A stretch of DNA of 64,000 nucleotides from Oceanospirillaceae bacterium. Lineage in GTDB: Bacteria; Pseudomonadota; Gammaproteobacteria; Pseudomonadales; Oceanobacteraceae. The number at the start of each line of letters is the position of its first letter. The first letter of the stretch is position 1. The translations under genes and the position numbers were made by a program. The stretch lies in NCBI GenBank assembly GCA_024234265.1, contig JACKOM010000003.1:248001-312000 (forward strand). Direction: 5' to 3'. Below, piece after piece: positions 37,349 to 44,403 of this stretch. The notes under the pieces were generated by a model. It had not been told where the DNA came from. It saw only the letters and a list, made by a program, of their open reading frames with translations, and ran no database searches.

Positions 37349-37425
37349 GGCTACATAGCTCAGTTGGTCAGAGCACATCACTCATAATGATGGGGTCCCA
37401 GGTTCAAATCCCGGTGTAGCCACCA
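37349..37425 (+). tRNA. tRNA-Met (anticodon CAU, elongator)
   Basis: Acceptor GGCTACA/TGTAGCC, anticodon stem CATCA/TGATG around CTCATAA, T-arm GGTTCAAATCC, discriminator A and encoded CCA. The first acceptor pair is G-C, so it is the elongator type and not the initiator. A terminator follows eight bases after CCA. Confidence 0.96.
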
Positions 37426-37432
37426 AGTTTCC

Positions 37433-37460
37433 AAAAGGGTCGCAATGCGGCCCTTTTTTT
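37433..37460 (+). terminator. Rho-independent terminator after tRNA-Met
   Basis: Hairpin GGGTCGC AAT GCGGCCC followed by seven Ts, with one mismatch in the stem. Confidence 0.88.
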
Positions 37461-37561
37461 ATGCCTGTTAGCCGGCAAAACACCACTTCCGCGTGGCTTG
37501 TATTTCCCCTTGCCCACTCTTAGTCTGGCGATTCCCCATAACAACAAAAACGGGACTCACC

Positions 37562-39925
37562 ATGAACTTTGCGCAAAACCTGGTCAGATGGCGCTGGCTG
37601 TGGACCTCATTCACCCTGCTGAGCATGTTGCTGCTGGCCTACGGGGCGAAGAACCTGACCTTCCAGTCCGACTATAAAATTTTCTTCAGCAAAGATAACC
37701 CGCAGCTCACGGCCTATCAGAATATCGAAGAAACCTTCACCCATACCGATGGCATCGCATTTTTAATCAGCCATGCCGATATGACGGTATTACAAAAACC
37801 CCTGCTGGAAATTCAGCAGCAAATTACCGCCGATGCCTGGCAAATGCCGTTTTCGCGCAGGGTGGATTCCATCAACAATTACCAGCACACCGAAGTGGAT
37901 GGCGATGAACTCACCACCCGCCCCCTGGTGGAAGAAGCAGAGCATTTAACGGCTGAGCAACTCGCCCAAATTCGTGAAATTGCCCTGAGCAGCGATGAAA
38001 TTCTGCACTGGTTAATTTCCCCCGATGAAAAAATCGCTGTGGTCAGTGTGTCGTTATTATTCCCGGAAAATGCCGCGGAAAAACAACAGGCCGCGAAAAC
38101 CATTATGGCCAGTGCCAATGCCATAGTGCAGAAATATGAAAACCAATTACCGGGGCTGAAGGTGCAATTAATGGGGGTTGCTGCCTATAACGGCACCTTT
38201 GTGGCGCTCACCGAGCAGGATGCCACTACCTTAGTGCCGGCCATGTATTTAGTGATTGCGGTTTTATTATTGGCCCTGCTGCGTTCCGTCAGCGCCATGC
38301 TCAGCACATTATTATTAATCACCATCAGTATTATCAGTGCGGTGGGTTTTATGGGCTGGTTAGGCTGGCCGCTCAATCAGGTCAATATTTCAGCGCCGAC
38401 CATCATCATGACATTAGCCGTTTGTGATGCGGTGCATTTGTATAACCGCTTTTTATTTTACCTGCGCGAAGGGGCCGATAAATACGACGCCATGCAACAC
38501 GCCCTGCGCAATAATATCCGCCCGATTATTTTAACCAGCGTGACCACGGCGATTGGTTTTTTAAGTATGAATTTCAGTGATTCCCCGCCCTTCCGGGAAT
38601 TAGGCACTATCACGGCATTTGGTGTGGCCGTGGCCTGTGTGTACACCTTCACCCTGCTGCCCACCCTGATGTTAATTCTGCCGGGTAATTTCCGCGGCCG
38701 TCAGTCACGCCTGCACCCCATTGCACTTAGCGCAGGGGAAATTGCCATTAAACATAAACGCAAAATTGTGTGGCTGGCGGCGCCCCTCAGCCTGCTGCTT
38801 GCTGCATTTATGCTGCGCAGTGATTTAAACGACGATGCGATTGGTTATTTCAGTAAAAACGTGCCCTTCCGTCAGGCCGCTGAATATATGGAAGAGCACC
38901 TGCCGGGCTTTGACACCATTGCTTATATGGTCGACAGCGGCAGCGCCAGTGGTATTAACGATCCGGCATTTTTAAAGAAAACCGAAGAATTTGTGCAGTG
39001 GTTAAAAGCTCAGCCGGAAGTCACCTATGTGGGCAGTTATACCAACACCTTAAAACGCCTTAATAAAAATATGCACGAGGGGGCGGAGGATGCTTACCGC
39101 CTGCCGGAATCTGCGGAGCTGGCATCCCAATACGGGCTTATGTATGAACTCTCCCTGCCCTATGGCCTGGATTTAACCAATCAGGTGAGCAGCGATAAAT
39201 CCAAATTACGGGTTTATGTGAAAATCCGCGACCAGACCAGCAGCGGTTTAATTGCCTTTGAAGAAAGGGGCCAGGCCTGGATTCAACACAATATGCAGCC
39301 CTATAAGGTTGATGGCTCCAGTGTGCCGGTGATGTTTGCGCATTTTGGCCTGAGCAATATTAAAAATATGCTGTGGGGCAGTTTGTTTGCGATTTTATTT
39401 GTATCACTCACCATCGCCATCACCATGGGCAGCCTGCGTTATGGTTTGTTAAGCATGATACCCAACGCTTTTCCGGCGGGCATTGCCTTTGGCCTGTGGG
39501 GAATTTTTGTGGGTGAAGTGAACGTGGCGGTTTCCGTTATTTTTGCCATCACCCTGGGGATTATCGTGGATGACACAGTGCACTTCATGAGCAAATACCA
39601 GGACGCACGCAAACTCGGCAAAAAACCTGAAGAGGCAGTACGTTACGGCTTCAGCTCAGTGGGCAGCGCGTTAATTGTCACCACCTTAGTGCTGGGCTGC
39701 GGTTTTATGGTATTGGCCCTGTCGGATTTTAACGTCAGTGCCTATACCGGCATTATGGTGTGCCTGACAATTGTTATCGCCCTTGCGTTCGACTTTTTCC
39801 TGCTGCCGGCGATTTTATTATTAACCGATAAAAATACCGGGCTTGCGCAAACAGCCATTGCTGATAACGCTGAAAATGCTGCGCTGCAAAACCCACAGGA
39901 AAGTCCGGCAGTAAAAAGCGCCTGA
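37562..39925 (+). CDS. RND/MMPL-superfamily membrane exporter
   Basis: The ATG at 37562 (GGGAC upstream) gives 787 residues in the typical RND duplicated layout. TM1 (about 13-30) is followed by a large periplasmic loop and five TMs with a sterol-sensing-like region, for example ISAPTIIMTLAVCDAVHLYNR near residue 290. A second copy follows with VSVIFAITLGIIVDDTVHFM (about 665-684). The conserved Asp in both copies (CDAVH, DDTVH) marks proton relay. MMPL proteins export lipids or hydrophobic molecules. No adaptor or channel gene lies near. The substrate cannot be inferred. Confidence 0.92.
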   Translation: MNFAQNLVRWRWLWTSFTLLSMLLLAYGAKNLTFQSDYKIFFSKDNPQLTAYQNIEETFTHTDGIAFLISHADMTVLQKPLLEIQQQITADAWQMPFSRRVDSINNYQHTEVDGDELTTRPLVEEAEHLTAEQLAQIREIALSSDEILHWLISPDEKIAVVSVSLLFPENAAEKQQAAKTIMASANAIVQKYENQLPGLKVQLMGVAAYNGTFVALTEQDATTLVPAMYLVIAVLLLALLRSVSAMLSTLLLITISIISAVGFMGWLGWPLNQVNISAPTIIMTLAVCDAVHLYNRFLFYLREGADKYDAMQHALRNNIRPIILTSVTTAIGFLSMNFSDSPPFRELGTITAFGVAVACVYTFTLLPTLMLILPGNFRGRQSRLHPIALSAGEIAIKHKRKIVWLAAPLSLLLAAFMLRSDLNDDAIGYFSKNVPFRQAAEYMEEHLPGFDTIAYMVDSGSASGINDPAFLKKTEEFVQWLKAQPEVTYVGSYTNTLKRLNKNMHEGAEDAYRLPESAELASQYGLMYELSLPYGLDLTNQVSSDKSKLRVYVKIRDQTSSGLIAFEERGQAWIQHNMQPYKVDGSSVPVMFAHFGLSNIKNMLWGSLFAILFVSLTIAITMGSLRYGLLSMIPNAFPAGIAFGLWGIFVGEVNVAVSVIFAITLGIIVDDTVHFMSKYQDARKLGKKPEEAVRYGFSSVGSALIVTTLVLGCGFMVLALSDFNVSAYTGIMVCLTIVIALAFDFFLLPAILLLTDKNTGLAQTAIADNAENAALQNPQESPAVKSA

Positions 39926-39948
39926 TATTCTACAAAAGAAAAAAACAA

Positions 39949-39980
39949 TAAAAAATGCCGCACATCTGCGGCATTTTTTA
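39949..39980. terminator. Bidirectional rho-independent terminator
   Basis: Stem AAAAATGCCGCA/TGCGGCATTTTT with a CATC loop between the exporter and the convergent hypothetical gene. Confidence 0.9.
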
Positions 39981-39995
39981 TTTCCACGTTATCTT

Positions 39996-40451
39996 TTAAA
40001 ACGTCAGCACTTCGGCCTGCTCCCAGTGGCGGGAGGATAATCTTGGCACCAGCAACCACTCCACAGCATGGGGATAACTATCAAAGGTTTTAACCGCAAT
40101 GCCATGCTCAGCGAGAATATGGGTTAATTTTTGCCGCGCCGGATTATTCGGGCGCTGGGTAACAAACGCGAATTTTTCCAGGTCAGATGAATCAAGCAGC
40201 AGCTCGAACATTTTAAACGCGGCATCTGCCCCCTGTTCCAAAGCGCCTTCCATCTGTGAAACATCGGATAACCAATAGGTCAGATGTTTGGTTTTTAACT
40301 GGGCAAAGGTATAACCCAATACCCCGGTCAGATTATGTTCGCTGCCAAAATCACCCCGCCAGGCATCCAATAAAATACCCTGACGCTCATCGGCATAAAT
40401 GCTCGCAAAAATTTCGCCTTTTTCATTTTTGAATTGTTTTACCGGTGCCAT
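39996..40451 (-). CDS. Hypothetical protein, possibly STAS/SpoIIAA-like
   Basis: The ATG at 40451 with GGGAGGCG upstream gives 151 residues, alpha/beta and soluble. Segments include IFASIYADERQGILLDAWRG, LTYWLSDVSQMEGA and a late HAVEWLLVPR. The AVEWL ending recalls SpoIIAA-like proteins, but the match is too thin to name a function. Single gene. Confidence 0.75.
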   Translation of the reverse strand: MAPVKQFKNEKGEIFASIYADERQGILLDAWRGDFGSEHNLTGVLGYTFAQLKTKHLTYWLSDVSQMEGALEQGADAAFKMFELLLDSSDLEKFAFVTQRPNNPARQKLTHILAEHGIAVKTFDSYPHAVEWLLVPRLSSRHWEQAEVLTF

Positions 40452-40626
40452 GTTCGCCTCCCGCATCAAATGTGATGCAACGCACACACTTAAGGGAAGT
40501 AAATCACAGCGCACAAAACTTACTGTCACAGTGCGCAGCAATATGGTCATGGCTGATGGGATTTTTGTAACGACGGGTAATTTTCTGCTGCCGCGGGCCG
40601 TGGCAGATGCAATGGCTTACGCGCCG

Positions 40627-41283
40627 TTACACCACGGCCTGCTGCGGCAATATGACGGGGGTATTTAATTGGAAAGGCTCTTCACTGACCACGGCAAATA
40701 CAGCATCACCCGCCGCCTGCCAGACCACATGCCAGACGATGCCAGCATAATGAATCAGCCCCATTTTGTGGTTGTAAGCATGCACTGCCATGTCTGCCTG
40801 CGGCACGCGGTTATCAAGCCCGCAGGCTTTGCGTAAAGCCTGTTTAGCCGACAACACCTGATAATAAAAACCACGCCGCTGGGCCGGGGCTAAATCCGCC
40901 AGCTGCTGTAACTCACCGCGGCAAAATAATTCACCCGTCATGGCCGGATAATTCTGCAGGCGTTGTTGCTGTAAATTCAGCCCAACAGGCCGGGGGGACC
41001 ATACACAGGCCACCAGATCGGCGCTGTGGGTGATGGAAAAATGCCCGGCATTCTCCAGATAGGGTTTGCCCGACGGGGTGCATTTGAATTCAAGGGAAGC
41101 CGCCTGGGGCTGGTAACACTGCAATAACTGGCGGGCAAACTTACGCCCTGTGTAAAAAGCTGCGCTGCGTTCAGCGCTACTGAATCGCGCGAGCTGCGCC
41201 CGCTCCTGCTGCGTAATGCCGGCAAACCCATCCCGCGACGGTTGCCGCGCTGCCCCCAGCACCAGGTAGATATCCTGCTCCAC
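40627..41283 (-). CDS. Phosphopantetheinyl-transferase-like protein with all metal ligands replaced
   Basis: The 218-residue product (GTG start, AAGGAG five bases upstream) follows the Sfp-type fold: SGKPYLENAGHFSITHSADLV (about 71-91) has the GKP and SHS-like (THS) motifs. The metal-binding motif normally GIDIE reads GLNLQ here (N103, Q105). The second motif, normally W-T-x-K-E-A-x-x-K, reads LSAKQALRK (K147, Q148, K152). So Asp, Glu and Glu that bind Mg2+ are Asn, Gln and Gln, while the lysines remain. The fold appears intact but catalysis is doubtful. No carrier-protein genes are nearby. Confidence 0.86.
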   Translation of the reverse strand: MEQDIYLVLGAARQPSRDGFAGITQQERAQLARFSSAERSAAFYTGRKFARQLLQCYQPQAASLEFKCTPSGKPYLENAGHFSITHSADLVACVWSPRPVGLNLQQQRLQNYPAMTGELFCRGELQQLADLAPAQRRGFYYQVLSAKQALRKACGLDNRVPQADMAVHAYNHKMGLIHYAGIVWHVVWQAAGDAVFAVVSEEPFQLNTPVILPQQAVV

Positions 41284-41394
41284 GGCGACTCCTTTTTTTA
41301 TTCTGCCGGACTTAACTATAGCCCCCGCCCACGACTTTGCCCCAACAAAAAAGGGGCAGCAGCCCCCTTTTTGCGTAACAACCTGCAGTGCCCA

Positions 41395-42117
41395 TCATGT
41401 ATTGCTGAGCATTTTGCCGATATGGCCCATGTTGTAATACACCAGGAAATAGGCGGCTTCGTCTTTGTAGTTCACCACGGTATCTTCAATAAACTTCCAT
41501 TTGCCCTGTACCGCTTCGAGGTTTTTCAGCATCGCCGGCGGGGTGCTCTTGCTGGCGCGTAACATGGCCAGCTGGGCGTTGATTTGAGCCGCAATTTTAG
41601 GGGGGTCAATGGCAAGGTCAGTGTTAGAGATAGATAACGCACCATACAGATGGTTGGACACATCAAAGAAACGGGCGCAGATCACTTCGATATCAAAATC
41701 CACCCGGGCCAGCTGCTGATTTAATTTCAGCTCCTGCCGGGGTTCTTTGAGCACCAGCTCATAAATGTGGGTGAGGTAAGCGCGGAAGCGGTTATTGGCC
41801 TCCACCGGCACTATGTAACCGGCATCTTTGACATATTCATGTTTAAGGGTGGGGCGCAGGGCCTGCCATTCAGCACTCAGGCTATTGGCGGTCACGGCAT
41901 TTTCCACGCTGTATTCTTTAAGGCTGGCTTCTGCCTGACGGGCGAAGCTTTCAAACTCCCCCAGGTAACGACTGTCACCCTGGGTAAGGCCGTACATATA
42001 AAACGCCGACATGGACTTAGAGACCGCCAGACCATGGGCCACCAGGGAAGATGCGGCACAGGTTAGTGAACTGAAGCCTAAGCCCAACAACATGATCAGA
42101 ACCGTGATGAACCGCAT
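41395..42117 (-). CDS. Hypothetical exported helical protein
   Basis: The ATG at 42117 (GGGGGCAG upstream) gives 240 residues with a signal peptide (RFITVLIMLLGLGFSSLTCA). The mature part is predicted all-helical, with YLGEFESFARQAEASLKEY and INAQLAMLRASKSTPPAML. The layout resembles periplasmic sensor helical bundles without an attached signalling domain. No family recognised. Single gene. Confidence 0.78.
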   Translation of the reverse strand: MRFITVLIMLLGLGFSSLTCAASSLVAHGLAVSKSMSAFYMYGLTQGDSRYLGEFESFARQAEASLKEYSVENAVTANSLSAEWQALRPTLKHEYVKDAGYIVPVEANNRFRAYLTHIYELVLKEPRQELKLNQQLARVDFDIEVICARFFDVSNHLYGALSISNTDLAIDPPKIAAQINAQLAMLRASKSTPPAMLKNLEAVQGKWKFIEDTVVNYKDEAAYFLVYYNMGHIGKMLSNT

Positions 42118-42267
42118 ATACTGCCCCCTTGTTATTATTCGAGCCGTCATGCTAGAGAAGTCATACCGAAGTCGTAATGATATTTGCGGACATCCGTTAT
42201 GCCAACCCGGTACTTATTGACCAATTAAAGGCCAATATCAACACTTCTGCCTGAATTTTAACGAAAT

Positions 42268-42690
42268 TTATTGCAGCACAGCGCCAAGCCATTGACGCAA
42301 CTGCCCGGCCTGCATGGCGCCCGCCTGCTGGGCAATGGCCTTGCCATGACGGAACACCATCAGGGTAGGAATGCTGCGGATGGCGAATTGATTAGCCAGT
42401 TCAGGTTCGGTTTCGGTATTCACTTTCACAAATAACACCTTACCTGCCAGTTCAGCGGCAACCTGCTGAAAGATTGGGCCCATCATTTTGCATGGCCCGC
42501 ACCAGCCGGCCCAGAAATCCACCACCACGGGCAATTCACTTTTGAGGTAACGCTGGAAATTAGCTGCAGAGGCATCGATTGGCGCCGTGGCCATTACCGG
42601 ATGCTGGCAGGTGCCACAGCGGGCTTCTGCCAGGGGTTTATGCTCAGGAATACGGTTTAAGGTACTGCAATTCGCGCAGGCAACAATCAT
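42268..42690 (-). CDS. trxC: Thioredoxin 2 with N-terminal zinc motif
   Basis: TrxC reduces cytoplasmic disulfides, especially under oxidative stress. The 140-residue protein begins IVACANCSTLNRIPEHK and has two CxxC pairs (CANC, CGTC) that bind zinc, as in E. coli TrxC. The thioredoxin fold follows with DFWAGWCGPCKMM (active site WCGPC, about residues 60-64) and the cis-Pro context SIPTLMVF. GGAG precedes the ATG at 42690. Confidence 0.96.
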   Translation of the reverse strand: MIVACANCSTLNRIPEHKPLAEARCGTCQHPVMATAPIDASAANFQRYLKSELPVVVDFWAGWCGPCKMMGPIFQQVAAELAGKVLFVKVNTETEPELANQFAIRSIPTLMVFRHGKAIAQQAGAMQAGQLRQWLGAVLQ

Positions 42691-42758
42691 GATCTCGGCT
42701 CCTATTTTAGCTTTCACTAATATATAGAGCGATTGGGCTATTTCAAGGGCCCACGGTC

Positions 42759-43002
42759 TCAGAAAAGTTCGAAGGATGAACCCTCACTCTCTGCCTGCCG
42801 ACTGTTGGCCTCGGTTAACACCATCTCACGCAGCTCCAGCAATTCTTCATCACTTAAACGGGACAACTCGATATGCTGGAAAATCCGCCGAGTAGCTAAC
42901 ACCCTGTGATGGCAAGCGGAATGGGCAGGCCCCTTCCCCGGCACGATAGTGATATCCCTGACATTCCCACAACCGGTACGTTCCGCAATAACAGCAACGC
43001 AT
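42759..43002 (-). pseudogene. Small CxxC protein, frameshifted paralog of the next gene
   Basis: The ATG at 43002 has GAGGGG seven bases upstream and reads MRCCYCGTY, then leaves frame. The following frame reads GCGNVRDITIVPGKGPAHSAC and runs to the stop at 42759, with DEELLELREMVLTEA. Both halves align with the neighbouring 43057-43314 protein (MKCLICARY..., QRDVRILQGQGPLHQAC, DEELAQLVALIENEL). The 244-base span is one base too long for a continuous frame, so one extra base near 42970-42980 would explain it. It could be a sequencing error or a true dead paralog. Probably an 80-residue zinc-ribbon-like protein when intact. Confidence 0.68.
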
Positions 43003-43056
43003 GATAAACCCCTCGAAAATTGCGGGTATTATGAATAGCCGTTTTACCTATCTCCA

Positions 43057-43314
43057 CTACTGAAGTGTGGTACGTATGTAACACTCTGTTTTTGGTTTGT
43101 GTGAACGATTGTTACGGCTGGCCAGCTCGTTTTCGATCAGTGCCACCAGTTGCGCCAATTCCTCATCTTTCTGCGCGGTTAAATCCAAGCCGAGGTACTG
43201 CCGCTTTGCAAACTGTAAGGTGCGCAGACAAGCCTGATGCAGCGGGCCCTGGCCCTGTAAAATCCGCACATCACGTTGCCCGACGCAGTAGCGCGCACAA
43301 ATCAGACACTTCAT
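43057..43314 (-). CDS. Small CxxC protein, possible zinc-ribbon
   Basis: The ATG at 43314, with AAGGTG upstream, gives 85 residues. The N-terminus MKCLICARYC has a CxxC, later followed by HQAC, so four ligands (three Cys and a His, or four Cys) may bind zinc. The rest is helical and charged. It is a paralog of the adjacent frameshifted gene. I do not recognise a named family; the gene lies between trxC and cytochrome c4. Confidence 0.72.
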   Translation of the reverse strand: MKCLICARYCVGQRDVRILQGQGPLHQACLRTLQFAKRQYLGLDLTAQKDEELAQLVALIENELASRNNRSHKPKTECYIRTTLQ

Positions 43315-43413
43315 CTCAACACCTTTTAATTTTTTTGATGCCCTTACGGTGCACACCGGCGGATTGATGTGTGATTTATGTAAAAGCCTGTTTGTTTTTG
43401 GTGGTGCAGATGT

Positions 43414-43441
43414 AAAAAAGCCCCGCTGGACGGGGCTTTTT
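43414..43441. terminator. Bidirectional rho-independent terminator
   Basis: AAAAAGCCCCG pairs with CGGGGCTTTTT around CTGGA. It can end the cytochrome gene on the minus strand. Confidence 0.9.
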
Positions 43442-43458
43442 GTAACGCAGAGGCGGGG

Positions 43459-44079
43459 TCAGCGCATACCGGCAATATAGGCTGCCAGGGCAGGAATATC
43501 CGCAGCATCCACTTTCTGAATAATGCCCACCATAGGGGAGTTTTTACGGCTCGATTGCCCCTGTTTAAACGCGGTCAGGGTTTTTAACAGGTATTCTTTG
43601 GGCTGGCCGGCCACCCGTGGTAACTCATCACCACCCAGACCATTTTCACCATGGCAGGCAAAACAGTAACTCTGATAAATAGTTTTGCCTTTGCCCCCTT
43701 CTACCTGGGGTTGTGCATTCACTACAGGTTGAGCGCCAAAATACACCGCCAGGTTAATCCGGTCTTCGTCAGAAATGCCTTTAACCAGACGCTCCATCAC
43801 ATAGTTTTTCCGCACCCCATTAGCAAACAGATCGATTTGTTTGAGCAGGTACTTAGTATTCTGCCCAGCCAGGTTGGGCACGTCCGGTTTGAGAGAGTTA
43901 CCATCTTTACCGTGGCAATATCCACACATGAGCGAGCGGGTTTTACCCTCTTCGATGGCAATTTGATAATCCACTTGGCTGCTCTGCACCATCTCCAGCT
44001 TGGCATAAATCCCATCTGTCTCGACAGCCTGGGCAAAACCAGCTCCCAGCAGCAGTAAAAATCCTAATTGTTTCAGCAT
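43459..44079 (-). CDS. Diheme cytochrome c, c4 type
   Basis: The 206-residue product has a signal peptide (LKQLGFLLLLGAGFAQAV) and two heme-binding motifs: CGYCH (about residues 52-56) and CFACH (about 139-143). Each lies in a class I cytochrome domain with a downstream Met ligand candidate (MERLVKG, SPMVGI). The layout is that of cytochrome c4, a periplasmic electron carrier between bc1 complex and oxidases or other reductases. GGGGGCAAG precedes the ATG. Confidence 0.94.
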   Translation of the reverse strand: MLKQLGFLLLLGAGFAQAVETDGIYAKLEMVQSSQVDYQIAIEEGKTRSLMCGYCHGKDGNSLKPDVPNLAGQNTKYLLKQIDLFANGVRKNYVMERLVKGISDEDRINLAVYFGAQPVVNAQPQVEGGKGKTIYQSYCFACHGENGLGGDELPRVAGQPKEYLLKTLTAFKQGQSSRKNSPMVGIIQKVDAADIPALAAYIAGMR

Positions 44080-44403
44080 CTTGCCCCCAAATCCGGTGCG
44101 AACTGCGGCTTACTATACCTAGCAGATCAAGACTGCCAAGTTAAAATCCGCAAAAAAGGTGGTACAAAGTACCCAAAACCCGACAAAGATCAACCTTATT
44201 TAGTGTAACGAAATGTTGTTCTGCTGCACCTGCACCCACACAGGGCCGAGCCGCCGCACTAAAGCCTAGCAGGCGCGCCCGCAAACACGGGACATTAAGC
44301 GCAAAAAAAACCCTCTATACCGCGCCGCCCCTATGCCCGCTGGCCGCCCTGAGGTATCCTTACGCCTTTTTGCGCCCGCCGGAAAACAAGGCCTACGAGA
44401 ATG
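44080..44403. other. Intergenic region upstream of leuS, no gene seen
   Basis: This 324-base gap lies between the divergent cytochrome c4 and leuS genes and should hold both promoters. I see no T-box, repeat or strong terminator. A short T-run and G/C-rich patches at 44225-44300 do not form an obvious structure. Confidence 0.4.
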
